Assembly: GCF_002979975.1 (NCBI RefSeq)
Contig: NZ_PCQD01000021.1
Coordinates: 1-35,553 of the forward strand
Direction of reading: 5' to 3'
DNA: 35,553 nucleotides
Source of the DNA: Pseudomonas sp. MYb185
GTDB lineage: Bacteria > Pseudomonadota > Gammaproteobacteria > Pseudomonadales > Pseudomonadaceae
Position 1 is the stretch's first letter. Each line of letters opens with the position of its first letter. A program made the position numbers and the translations under genes. The notes under the pieces were generated by a model. That model was not told the DNA's origin. It saw only the letters and a program-made list of their open reading frames with translations, and ran no database searches. Positions 7,281-15,528 of this stretch are shown piece by piece.

Positions 7281-8626
7281 TGGAGCTGGCGCTGCCCTGG
7301 TTGCATGACCCATTCGCCCTGCGCGGGTTGTGGGCGGCGTTGGCCATCGGCGGGTGGTTGCTGCTGTGCTGGTACTGCCTCGCACCGGTCTGGCGTCACC
7401 GGCGCCGCAGCTCCACTGCCAGGGCCGACTGGTTGATCGCCTACGCCAGCCAGTCCGGTGCTGCCCGACAAATTGCCGAGCAGCTCGCACTGGCGGCACG
7501 GCACGGCGGGCAGGCACCGGCCCTGCTACCACTCAACGAGCTGTCGCTGGATGAGCTGGGGCGCCCTACCCGCGCCCTGTTCGTCGTCAGCACCTACGGC
7601 GAGGGTGAAGCACCGGACAATGCCGCGCTGTTCTGGCGCAGAGTCAGGAACCAGCGCCCGGCGCTGCACCAACTGGAGTATGCCGTGCTGGCCTTGGGTG
7701 ACAGCCAGTATGCCGACTACTGCGGCTTTGGCCGGCGTCTTGACCAATGGCTGAGTACGGCAGGGGCCCAGGCCGCGATACCGCGCACCGAGGTCGACCG
7801 GCTCGACCCCGACATGCTGCAACAGTGGCGTACCCGAGTCGATGGCCTGTTTGGCTTGCCCGAGGTGGATGCCAGTACCGCTGACACCTTCGAGCACTGG
7901 GTGCTGGCCGACCGGCAACAGCTCAATCCGAACAGCCCTGGCGCCCCGGCATGGATGATACGCCTGCTGCCAGCCGCCGCTATGCCACGATGGCAGGCGG
8001 GTGACTTGGCCCAGGTACGTATCGGACAACTGCTACGAACCTATTCCATCGCCAGCCTGCCCGAGGATGGCGCCCTGGAACTGATCGTACGCCAGGTCAT
8101 CAATGACGATGGCAGCCTGGGTCAGGGCTCCGGCTGGTTGTGCCAGCATGCCGATCCTGGTGCCACGCTGGAGATCGCGTTGCGTAGCAATCCACAGTTT
8201 CATCTGACCGGACCCGACTGTCCGACCATCTTCATCGGCGCCGGCACCGGGCTGGCCGGCCTGCGGGCGCTGCTGAAACAGCGTCAGCGCCAAGGCCGTC
8301 GGGATAACTGGCTGATATTCGGCGAACGTTGCCGGCAACATGATCGTTGGCTGGCCGAGGAGATCGAGGGCTGGGCAGCGCAAGACCTGCTGACGCTTGA
8401 TCTGTGTTTCTCCCGCACGGCGGAACACGCTGAATATGTGCAACACCGACTGGCCGCCAAGGCCGACCAGCTACGGCAATGGGTCGACCGGGGCGCCTGC
8501 ATCCATGTCTGCGGCAGCCTGGCCGGCATGGGCAATGCCATTCACGGACTGTTGCAGGAGCTGCTGTCGGCCGAGCAGTGGCAGCAGTTGCAACGGCAGA
8601 ATCGCTACCGTCGGGATCTGTATTGA
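7280..8626 (+). CDS. Membrane-anchored flavodoxin/FAD/NAD(P)H reductase (sulfite reductase flavoprotein-like)
   Basis: A 448-residue diflavin reductase of the CysJ/P450-reductase type. One N-terminal membrane anchor (about 15-36) is followed by a flavodoxin domain with the FMN phosphate loop YASQSGAAR (about 55-63) and STYGEGEAPDN (about 104-114). Next come a FAD-binding module with RTYSIAS and GQGSGWLC, a pyridine-nucleotide loop IFIGAGTGLAGL, and a C-terminal aromatic (YRRDLY) as in the FNR family. The start codon overlaps the DUF4198 stop (TGATG), indicating translational coupling. It most likely takes electrons from NADPH in the cytoplasm and passes them to the PepSY membrane protein of the same operon. 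Assimilatory sulfite reduction is less likely, because no CysI partner is present. Confidence 0.87.
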   Translation: MELALPWLHDPFALRGLWAALAIGGWLLLCWYCLAPVWRHRRRSSTARADWLIAYASQSGAARQIAEQLALAARHGGQAPALLPLNELSLDELGRPTRALFVVSTYGEGEAPDNAALFWRRVRNQRPALHQLEYAVLALGDSQYADYCGFGRRLDQWLSTAGAQAAIPRTEVDRLDPDMLQQWRTRVDGLFGLPEVDASTADTFEHWVLADRQQLNPNSPGAPAWMIRLLPAAAMPRWQAGDLAQVRIGQLLRTYSIASLPEDGALELIVRQVINDDGSLGQGSGWLCQHADPGATLEIALRSNPQFHLTGPDCPTIFIGAGTGLAGLRALLKQRQRQGRRDNWLIFGERCRQHDRWLAEEIEGWAAQDLLTLDLCFSRTAEHAEYVQHRLAAKADQLRQWVDRGACIHVCGSLAGMGNAIHGLLQELLSAEQWQQLQRQNRYRRDLY

Positions 8627-8727
8627 ATGATGACGGGAATTGCGGAACCATGCGCTTAACGAAGCGGTCAGAACAGCAGGCGGTCACGTTGTCAGGGCCG
8701 CCGCTTTCACTGAACAGGAGTACATGC

Positions 8728-8886
8728 ATGGACATCATACGGATCATCGTCGCCATTCTACTGCCACCGCTGGGTGTCTTTCTGCAGGTCGGATTCGCGG
8801 GTGCCTTCTGGCTGAATATCCTGTTGACGCTGTTCGGCTATCTGCCGGGCATCATTCATGCCGTTTGGATCATTGCACGGCGCTGA
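8728..8886 (+). CDS. Pmp3/UPF0057 (YqaE-like) small membrane protein
   Basis: A 52-residue hydrophobic protein, MDIIRIIVAILLPPLGVFLQ followed by a second helix ending GIIHAVWIIARR. This is the complete two-helix Pmp3/UPF0057 fold with the family's PPLGVFL and LLTLFGYLPGIIHA motifs. The ATG at 8728 is chosen because ACAGGAG lies eight bases upstream and the full domain begins there; longer in-frame readings have no similarity. Homologues are linked to membrane potential and salt or low-temperature stress in yeast, plants and bacteria. Its last 17 bases overlap the convergent diguanylate cyclase gene. Relation to the iron operon is unclear. Confidence 0.88.
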   Translation: MDIIRIIVAILLPPLGVFLQVGFAGAFWLNILLTLFGYLPGIIHAVWIIARR

Positions 8887-10624
8887 GCTCTGTCCCACGG
8901 GCAGCGACTACCTGGTTCCTGCCTGCGTCCTTTGCCTCATAGAGTGCAGCATCGGCGGTCCGCATGAGACCGTCGATGATTTCCTCGGTGTTGCCCACCG
9001 GCTGCCCTGTCCAGCTCGCACAACCGATACTCACCGTCACCCTGCCCCAGACCGACCCGGCATGGGGAACGTGCAGGTCGTATATCGCCATACCCAATGA
9101 GTCCGCGGCCTGCCGTGCGGCCTCTGGCCCCATACCTGGCAGCAGCACCGCGAACTCCTCACCACCAAGCCGGGCGGCCATTTCCCCGGTACGTTTGAAG
9201 CGCAAGTTCACCAACCCGGCAAGCTTCATCAGGCAGGCGTCCCCTTCGGCATGTCCATAGAGGTCATTGAACGCCTTGAAGAAGTCCACATCCAGCATCA
9301 GCAGACTGATCGGATAGCCCATGCGCTGGGCGCGATGCAGCTCATCGGTCTGGTGTTGTTCAAAATGACGTCGATTGGCCAACCCGGTAAGCGGATCGGT
9401 ACGGGACATCTCCAGCAGTTCCTGCCGGGCCTGCTCCAGGCCGATGACATGATCCCAATGTTGCAACAGGCTGAACAGCCATTGCCCAGCCCCTTGCAGC
9501 AGCTCCTTACGTTCCGCGGCAACATCCCGTGTGGTCCGCCCGCGAACGGCATAGCCGAAGCTGTGTTGCGGGCTGATGAAGTGGATCAACAGACTGCGGT
9601 CATCCAACTGCTCGATGGACCAGCCCGATTGCAGGGTGGGCGCCGGACGCTGCTCCAGGCGCTCAAGCCATTGGGGATCCTCTGCCAGCGTCCAATGCAC
9701 TCGTAGTCTGTGGTTGTCCAGCAGCGCGCTGGCATCCAGATGCAGGTAATAGCCCAGCATCTTGAGGGTCTGGTGCATGGCCTGCGGATACTGTGCGTGG
9801 TGCAGATGCATCAATTTGAGACTGGAGCCGGAAATCAGCTTCAGATAGCCATTCAGGTAGGCCAGCTCCGAGGTGCGTTCTTCCACCCGTCGGTCCAGAC
9901 TGTCGCGCTCACTGGCCAGTTGCTCGATGGCCAGTTCATGCTGTTCGGCATAATGGCGCATCCCCGCATGCAGGGTTTCGAAGCCGCGGGAAACCAGATC
10001 GATCTCGTCATGCCAATTGCGCGCTGCGCGCGATAACACCAACGGAGGCGCATGCTTCTGCGGCTTGAGTCGGCTGACATAGTCCGCGATCAGTTGTAAC
10101 GGCCTGCCCACTTCCCGGTGCAGAGCCCGGAACAGAATGGTGAACACCAGCAGGGTGTACAGCGACAATTCGAAAACCCGATGCAGAATGGAGTCGATGA
10201 TGCGCTGGACCAGACGATGGTGCTGAAAGAATATCTGCAGTTCGCCCAGCCGTTGGGCATGCTCGGTAGGTGACGGGATGACCAGGGTTGACTCGGGGTT
10301 GCCGTCATGCGGCCGCACATCGCCAGCCTGCATGTCCAGTCCGGTTTCCGAGTGCAGGCGCACCCCAGCCACCGTAGACAAGCCGGCGATGCGCTCCAGT
10401 TGCCCCTGTAACGCGCCGATCTCGATATCCCACAACGCCACCTGCAACAGAGGCACCTGGATCGAGGTCAGTTCATGCAGCAGTAACTCCTGTTGCTGCC
10501 GTTGCTCCCGGGTGATCAGGAAAACCTGGGCGATCGACGCCAACAGCATGGCGACCAATGCCAGCAGGGTAAGGCGCACCAGCAACCGCTGGCGAAACGA
10601 GCAGAATCGGGTGTGGCCGGTCAT
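8870..10624 (-). CDS. Membrane diguanylate cyclase coupled to a periplasmic binding protein
   Basis: A 584-residue inner-membrane c-di-GMP synthase. The first helix is about residues 8-32, a periplasmic domain of about 120 residues follows, and a second helix (LYTLLVFTILFRAL) precedes a HAMP-like linker and a long coiled coil (EQHELAIEQLASERDSLDRRVEERTSELAYL). A GAF-like region and a C-terminal GGDEF domain (DPLTGLANRRHF, DVDFFKAFND, GGEEF at 487-491, YEAKDAGRN) follow. The residues before the active site are RTGE instead of the RxxD inhibitory-site pattern. The ATG at 10624 overlaps the upstream stop codon as ATGA, so translation is coupled to the binding-protein gene. An in-frame ATG 18 bases further upstream is possible. 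The periplasmic loop probably receives the binding protein. Confidence 0.9.
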   Translation of the reverse strand: MTGHTRFCSFRQRLLVRLTLLALVAMLLASIAQVFLITREQRQQQELLLHELTSIQVPLLQVALWDIEIGALQGQLERIAGLSTVAGVRLHSETGLDMQAGDVRPHDGNPESTLVIPSPTEHAQRLGELQIFFQHHRLVQRIIDSILHRVFELSLYTLLVFTILFRALHREVGRPLQLIADYVSRLKPQKHAPPLVLSRAARNWHDEIDLVSRGFETLHAGMRHYAEQHELAIEQLASERDSLDRRVEERTSELAYLNGYLKLISGSSLKLMHLHHAQYPQAMHQTLKMLGYYLHLDASALLDNHRLRVHWTLAEDPQWLERLEQRPAPTLQSGWSIEQLDDRSLLIHFISPQHSFGYAVRGRTTRDVAAERKELLQGAGQWLFSLLQHWDHVIGLEQARQELLEMSRTDPLTGLANRRHFEQHQTDELHRAQRMGYPISLLMLDVDFFKAFNDLYGHAEGDACLMKLAGLVNLRFKRTGEMAARLGGEEFAVLLPGMGPEAARQAADSLGMAIYDLHVPHAGSVWGRVTVSIGCASWTGQPVGNTEEIIDGLMRTADAALYEAKDAGRNQVVAARGTELSAVQ

Positions 10625-11754
10625 CGCTCGCTCTCCAGCCAACTGGCGAAGGAGAAGTCATAGTGGGCTCGGGCCGGGTTGCATACACGGCTGTGGGAGC
10701 AGAAATCGATGGTGGCGTTCTGCGCGCGCCTGTCCAGCAGTTGTCGGGCCAGGCGCTCATCCAGCAAGGCGAACATCACGTGCTCCTGTTCTACGCCGCC
10801 CGCTGTCTCGACGAAGTCCAGGCCATGATAATGATCGTGCAACAGGACCATCGCCCAGGCACCAGCCATGTGGTGCCCGCCGGACAAGGTACTCAGTTCA
10901 CCCGAGAGCAACGCCTCCAGCGCCTGGGAGGTGGCATTGATACCGGAAAAGAACACTGCCCGATCCGTACCCTGAGGACTGTCGCGCAGCGCCTGCATGG
11001 CACCGAAGGCCAGCAGGTCGCTCCCGCTCCATACCAGTTGCGCCTGCGGGTAACGACGGAACAGGTGCCCTGCCTGTTCCACCGCCTTGTCGTACGACCA
11101 GTCGGCGTACACCAGCTGATGGAGCCTGACCTGGGGGAACTCCGCCAATGCCCGGTGCAGCCCCTGGTTGCGCCTGAGCGAGGTGTCGGTCGAGCGGTCC
11201 CCGGCCAATGCGATCAGGCCCGGCGTGGCACCGGCCGGCAGCCGAGCCAAGGCGTGCTCCATCAGCGCCCGGGCAGAAAGATAGCCGCCCTCCTGCGCCA
11301 TGGGGGCCAGACTGCCGAGCCAATGGGTGAAGCGCCCTCGAGGATGCCCCACACGGGGCCTGTCACTGTCCGCGACGGTATTGAATGCCAGAAAGGTGGC
11401 GATGCCGGCCTCGTCAGCGAGTTCCAGCTGTGCCAGCAGAGTGCCTTTCTCGGCGACGATGATGAGATAGTCGGGGCGCCGCTGCGCCGGTCGCTCGACC
11501 ACTTCCTGGGTCAGGCGGATCTGCGCCAGGTAATCACGCTCGGCGCTGAGCACTTCCAGTTCGATATCCAGACTGTCGGCGACGGCCTGCATGTTTCGGA
11601 TGGCCATCATCCAGAACGGTTCGGTACTTTTGCCTGGGTTGATGAAGACCATGCTCAGGGCCAACGCGGGAGCCGGCATCAGCGCTGCGCAGCCCGCCAT
11701 CAGCGCACAGAGTGACAGGCAAATCCGTTGCATGCTCGGGCTGAAAAGTCGCAC
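10621..11754 (-). CDS. Periplasmic sugar-binding-like sensor protein (LacI/RbsB-type fold)
   Basis: A 377-residue protein from a GTG at 11754, which has GGGAGC about seven bases upstream. An internal ATG at 11733 lacks a good ribosome-binding site. The signal peptide (MQRICLSLCALMAGCAALMPAPALA) is followed by a periplasmic-binding-protein type I fold (Peripla_BP_4-like): SMVFINPGKSTEPFWMMAIRNMQAVADSLDIELEV, PDYLIIVAEKGTLLAQLELADEAGI, GLIALAGDRSTDTSLRRNQGLHRAL, LVWSGSDLLAFGAMQALRD. A cysteine pair lies near the C-terminus (DFCSHSRVC). No ABC permease or ATPase genes accompany it; the partner is the overlapping diguanylate cyclase. It therefore probably acts as a ligand sensor, as LuxP does for LuxQ, not in transport. 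The ligand is unknown. Confidence 0.85.
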   Translation of the reverse strand: MRLFSPSMQRICLSLCALMAGCAALMPAPALALSMVFINPGKSTEPFWMMAIRNMQAVADSLDIELEVLSAERDYLAQIRLTQEVVERPAQRRPDYLIIVAEKGTLLAQLELADEAGIATFLAFNTVADSDRPRVGHPRGRFTHWLGSLAPMAQEGGYLSARALMEHALARLPAGATPGLIALAGDRSTDTSLRRNQGLHRALAEFPQVRLHQLVYADWSYDKAVEQAGHLFRRYPQAQLVWSGSDLLAFGAMQALRDSPQGTDRAVFFSGINATSQALEALLSGELSTLSGGHHMAGAWAMVLLHDHYHGLDFVETAGGVEQEHVMFALLDERLARQLLDRRAQNATIDFCSHSRVCNPARAHYDFSFASWLESER

Positions 11755-11856
11755 GAAAAAAGCTCCCTGGGAGTGGAGGCGGAATGATACCACATGGCCA
11801 GGATTTATTGACGCTACAGCATGAGACCGTCAGATAACCGTCTATACGACGAAAGC

Positions 11857-12861
11857 TTACTGGCAGGGGTGAATGACGCTGCGGTTGCGCCCTTCGTTCT
11901 TCGCCCGGTACAGGCAGACATCGGCTTTATGCAGCCAGCCGAGATTATCGTCGCCCTCCTCCAGCAATGCGCCTCCAATGGATACCGTCACCGGCCCACT
12001 GCTACTACGCAGCTGGGCTTCTATCGCCGTGCCGATATTATTGGCTGCGGTTTCCAGTCCGGATTGATCGACGTTGGGCAGCAGCAGGACGAACTCTTCC
12101 CCACCCAGCCTGAACAGACGGTCCGAGCGGCGGCTGTTGGCGAGTGCTATACGGGTGAACTCGATGAGCACGCGACCGCCCTCGGCATGCCCGAACTGGT
12201 CGTTGACCTGCTTGAAGTGATCCAGATCCATGATCAATAACCCACAGCCAGTGCCATGGCGCTTGAAGTCAGCCAGGGCTATGTCGATTTCCCTGTCCAG
12301 GATTCGCCTGTTGCCGATCCCGGTCAACGGATCGACCGCCGCCAGCCCAGCCAGCCGCCGACGCTGCTGACCGGTACGCCAGGCAAAGATGAAGGCGAAG
12401 AAACTGCAGACCAGCACGGTCACGGCAAATGAACTCATCTGCTGGTTGGTTGTGAAGACCTCGCCAGCATGCAACATGCCGTAGCCACAGAGGGCCGCCA
12501 ATGCGGTCAAGGTCGCAAGGACGCTGTGCATCGGGGGAACGACGAAGAAATTGAACAGAATGAGGCAGTAGAACCAGAACAGCCCGTTGGTGCCCAGCAG
12601 AATGGCCACCAGGACGGCTGCGCAGGAGTAGGATGAGGCCAGCAGCAGGCCGGCCTGCCGGGTCTTGCTGTAACACCAGGAAATCAGTACCGCGAACAGG
12701 GTAATCAGCAGCAGGATGAAATCAATTACCGCTACCAGTACATCGCCCCGCAGCAGCCGAAAGATGGCGTAAGGGCTCAGGCTGAGAAAACAACAGAATC
12801 CGACTGTGGTGATGATCGCCAGGTCGAAGTCGTTCTTCAGCCGTGTCCGGATATTCAGCAT
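11857..12861 (-). CDS. Multi-pass membrane diguanylate cyclase
   Basis: A 334-residue protein with about six N-terminal membrane helices (residues about 15-170) acting as an unidentified MASE-like sensor. A GGDEF domain follows: DPLTGIGNRRILDREI, MDLDHFKQVNDQFGH, RLGGEEFVLLLP with GGEEF at 253-257, VSIGGA and YRAKNEGRNRS. The RxxD product-inhibition site is intact (RRSD, five residues before GGEEF), unlike the cyclase at 8870. The ATG at 12861 is chosen because GTGGAG precedes it; a start 36 bases further upstream lacks one. It is separated from the binding-protein pair by about 100 bases, so it may be transcribed separately. It is predicted to be active and feedback-inhibited. Confidence 0.9.
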   Translation of the reverse strand: MLNIRTRLKNDFDLAIITTVGFCCFLSLSPYAIFRLLRGDVLVAVIDFILLLITLFAVLISWCYSKTRQAGLLLASSYSCAAVLVAILLGTNGLFWFYCLILFNFFVVPPMHSVLATLTALAALCGYGMLHAGEVFTTNQQMSSFAVTVLVCSFFAFIFAWRTGQQRRRLAGLAAVDPLTGIGNRRILDREIDIALADFKRHGTGCGLLIMDLDHFKQVNDQFGHAEGGRVLIEFTRIALANSRRSDRLFRLGGEEFVLLLPNVDQSGLETAANNIGTAIEAQLRSSSGPVTVSIGGALLEEGDDNLGWLHKADVCLYRAKNEGRNRSVIHPCQ

Positions 12862-12909
12862 GCAGCTCCACGATGGCTTGTTATTGTCTGGCGCCAAGCT
12901 ACAGAGATA

Positions 12910-12937
12910 TATGGCATAGCAACGGCACTATGCCATA
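12910..12937. terminator. Palindromic hairpin downstream of sufE
   Basis: TATGGCATAG and CTATGCCATA are exact 10-base reverse complements around an 8-base loop, just after the sufE stop and before the next gene on the same strand. On the minus strand it is followed by TATCTCTGT, so the U tract is weak. It plausibly ends the SUF transcript or protects its 3' end. Confidence 0.55.
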
Positions 12938-12950
12938 AATGCAAATCGAC

Positions 12951-13370
12951 TTACATTGCTGCCGCCGTATCCTGTATACGCTTGACCATGGCACGCAAGC
13001 CGTTCCCGCGCGTTACGCTCAAATGCTTCAACAGATTCAGCTGAACAAAATAGTCTTCAATATCAAAGGCCAATATGGCTTCGGGTGACTTGCCGTTATA
13101 GGCCGCCAGCACCACGGCCAACAGCCCCTTGACGATGAAGGCATCACTGTCTGCATCGAAATACAGCTTGCCGCCTTCCTCGCGGCTGGTCAGCCAGACC
13201 TGGCTTTGGCAGCCGCGCACCATGTTCGGCTCGGTACGGTGCTGGTCAGCCAGCGGCGGCAGCTCGCGACCGAGGTCGATGATGTATTTGTAGCGATCTT
13301 CCCAGCTATCGAAGAATGACAGGGTATCGATGATGTCATCGCTGCTGATATCGGTGCCGAATTGGCTCAT
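12951..13370 (-). CDS. sufE: SufE sulfur-acceptor protein
   Basis: A 139-residue SufE, the usual size. It accepts persulfide sulfur from the SufS cysteine desulfurase and passes it to the SufBCD scaffold. The acceptor cysteine is C54 in the motif NMVRGCQSQVWL, and the family continues with DADSDAFIVKGLLAVVLAAYNGKSPEAI. It is the last gene of the SUF operon, starting nine bases after sufT. Its presence explains why no SufU is needed. Confidence 0.94.
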   Translation of the reverse strand: MSQFGTDISSDDIIDTLSFFDSWEDRYKYIIDLGRELPPLADQHRTEPNMVRGCQSQVWLTSREEGGKLYFDADSDAFIVKGLLAVVLAAYNGKSPEAILAFDIEDYFVQLNLLKHLSVTRGNGLRAMVKRIQDTAAAM

Positions 13371-13379
13371 GCAGAATTC

Positions 13380-13913
13380 CTAAAAAAACATGCCCGTTTC
13401 GAGCTGGGCTTCTTCACTCATCATCTCGCGGCTCCAGGGCGGATCGAAGACCAGATCCACATGCACGCTGTCGACATTCGGCACCAGGCGTACCCGGTAC
13501 TCCACATCACCGACCAGTACCGGGCCCATGCCGCAGCCTGGAGCGGTCAGGGTCATGCTGATATCCACGTGCTTTTTCTGCTGGTCGATCTCGACCGAGT
13601 AGATCAGCCCGAGATTGACCAGGTCAACCGGGATTTCCGGATCGAAGACGGTCTTGAGCGCGGTCCATACATTCTCTTCATGGATCAGCTCGTCTACCGG
13701 ATCGGGAAACGACAGCAGCTCCGGCTCGAGGCCCAGATTCGCCGCGTCGGTGCCATCCACCCGCACCATCTGGCCATTGTAGGTGACGGTATAGTTGCCA
13801 CCCAGTGCCTGGGTGATGGTGACGAAGGTGTCTTTGGGAATCGTCAGCGGCGTACCATCGGGAACTCGCCGCGCCGGGCAATCGGCCCGGGCGACAACCA
13901 TGCGTCTTTCCAT
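13380..13913 (-). CDS. sufT: SufT Fe-S cluster assembly/maturation protein (DUF59/MIP18)
   Basis: A 177-residue SufT. The N-terminal part (PDGTPLTIPKDTFVTITQALGGNYTVTYNGQMVRVDGTDAANLGL) is the SufT-specific extension. The C-terminal MIP18/DUF59 domain contains DPEIPVDLVNLGLIYSVEI and the cysteine motif TAPGCGMGPVLVGDVE. SufT is an auxiliary factor for maturation of Fe-S proteins rather than a core scaffold. The gene starts one base downstream of the sufA-like stop, so it is co-translated with the operon. Confidence 0.93.
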   Translation of the reverse strand: MERRMVVARADCPARRVPDGTPLTIPKDTFVTITQALGGNYTVTYNGQMVRVDGTDAANLGLEPELLSFPDPVDELIHEENVWTALKTVFDPEIPVDLVNLGLIYSVEIDQQKKHVDISMTLTAPGCGMGPVLVGDVEYRVRLVPNVDSVHVDLVFDPPWSREMMSEEAQLETGMFF

Positions 13914-13914
13914 T

Positions 13915-14271
13915 TCAACTCACACTGAAGCTTTCGCCGCAACCGCACTGGTCTTTGACGTTGGGGTTAATGAAGCGGATCTGCCGATTGATGCCTTCGG
14001 TGACCATATCGATTTCGGTGCCGGAGATGACGTCCAGACTGTTGCGGTCGACCAGCAACTGCACCTGCTCATCCAATTGGTAGCTCAGATCCGTCTCGGC
14101 GCCCTGCTCCACCATGTCGATGACATACATGAAGCCGGTGCAACCGCTTTTCTTGACGCTGACCCGTACCGACTTGCCTGGCTGGCTGCTCAACTGCCGG
14201 CGGAAGTGGGCGAGCGCCGCAGGGGTGACGGACACCACCTGGCGGGACGGATCAAATGCTTCAACACTCAT
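13915..14271 (-). CDS. sufA: A-type Fe-S carrier (SufA/IscA/ErpA family)
   Basis: A 118-residue A-type carrier that accepts clusters from SufBCD and delivers them to apo-proteins. The three ligand cysteines are visible in KSGCTGFMYVIDMVE and in the C-terminal DQCGCGESFSV. The position between sufS and sufT favours SufA over ErpA, but the family members are hard to separate by sequence alone. Spacing to sufS is three bases. Confidence 0.9.
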   Translation of the reverse strand: MSVEAFDPSRQVVSVTPAALAHFRRQLSSQPGKSVRVSVKKSGCTGFMYVIDMVEQGAETDLSYQLDEQVQLLVDRNSLDVISGTEIDMVTEGINRQIRFINPNVKDQCGCGESFSVS

Positions 14272-14274
14272 TTT

Positions 14275-15528
14275 CTACTCCTCGACAAGAAATTGTTTTG
14301 CCTTGGCCAGGGCGTCGAACAGGCGATCGATGTCCGCCCTGGTATTGTAGAAACAGAAACTGGCACGCACGGTTCCCGGGATGCCCAACTGATCCATGAT
14401 CGGCTGGGCGCAGTGGTTACCGGTACGCACCGCGACCCCCTGCTGGTCCAGCAACATGCCCACATCATGGGGATGGGTGCCATCCATCAGGAAACTCAGT
14501 ACACCGGTGCGCTGGGCAGCGGTGCCCACCAGCGTGATACCCGGCATGGCCCGCGCCTTGGTTTCGGCGTATTCCAGCAGCTCCCGCTCATGGCGTTCGG
14601 CACCATCGCGGTCGAGACTCTGCAGGTAGTCCACCGCCGCGCCCAGGGCGATCACCCCGGCGATGTCCGGGGTGCCGGCCTCGAATTTATAGGGCAGCTG
14701 ATTATAGGTGGTACCGGCAAAGCTGACCGTTTCGATCATCTCGCCACCGCCCTGGTAAGGCGGCATCGCCTCGAGCAGTTCAGCCTTGCCATACAGCACA
14801 CCGACACCGGTCGGACCGAACATCTTGTGCGCCGAAAACACGTAGAAATCGCAATCCAGCGCCTGCACATCGACCTGCAGATGGCTCATGGCCTGGGCAC
14901 CATCGATCAGGCACAGCGCGCCGACCGAATGCGCCATGCGGATGATCTGTTCCACCGGGTTGACGCTGCCCAGGGCATTGGATACATGCCCACAGGCGAC
15001 CATGCGCACACGCTCATCGAGCATGCCCTGCAAGGCCTCCAGGTCCAGCGTGCCATCGTTGCTCACCGGAATCGGCTCGACGGTAGCTCCCATCTGCTCG
15101 GCAATCATCTGCCAGGGCACGATATTGGAGTGGTGCTCCATGGCCGAGACCAGAATCCGGTCGCCAGCCTTGAGTTGGCTGCGCCCCCAACTGGCTGCCA
15201 CCAGGTTGATGCCTTCGGAGGTGCCGCGGGTCCAGATCACCTGCCGCGGCTCGGCGGCATTGATCAACCCGGCCACCTTGATCCGCGCATTCTCGAATTT
15301 CTCGGTGGCGCGCTCGGCCAGGGCGTGGGCACCGCGATGCACATTGCTGTTGTCGTTACGGTAGTAATCGACGATAGCCTGGATCACCGCCTCGGGCTTC
15401 TGCGTGGTGGCGGCGTTGTCCAGATAGACCAGCGGTTTGCCATGCACCTGCTGGTGCAGTATCGGGAAATCCCGCCGTACCTGCTCGGTATCGAAGGCCT
15501 TGCGAGTGCTGATAGCCAGATCAGTCAT
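14275..15528 (-). CDS. sufS: SufS cysteine desulfurase (type II)
   Basis: A 417-residue PLP enzyme converting cysteine to alanine and enzyme persulfide, the sulfur source for SUF assembly. The PLP lysine is K235 in FSAHKMFGPTGVGVLYGK. The active-site cysteine is C373 in AVRTGNHCAQPIMDQLG, a short type II loop that depends on SufE. Other family blocks are YLDNAATTQKP, RGTSEGINLVA and EHHSNIVPWQ. It overlaps the 3' end of sufD by eight bases, so translation is coupled. It partners with the SufE at 12951. Confidence 0.96.
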   Translation of the reverse strand: MTDLAISTRKAFDTEQVRRDFPILHQQVHGKPLVYLDNAATTQKPEAVIQAIVDYYRNDNSNVHRGAHALAERATEKFENARIKVAGLINAAEPRQVIWTRGTSEGINLVAASWGRSQLKAGDRILVSAMEHHSNIVPWQMIAEQMGATVEPIPVSNDGTLDLEALQGMLDERVRMVACGHVSNALGSVNPVEQIIRMAHSVGALCLIDGAQAMSHLQVDVQALDCDFYVFSAHKMFGPTGVGVLYGKAELLEAMPPYQGGGEMIETVSFAGTTYNQLPYKFEAGTPDIAGVIALGAAVDYLQSLDRDGAERHERELLEYAETKARAMPGITLVGTAAQRTGVLSFLMDGTHPHDVGMLLDQQGVAVRTGNHCAQPIMDQLGIPGTVRASFCFYNTRADIDRLFDALAKAKQFLVEE

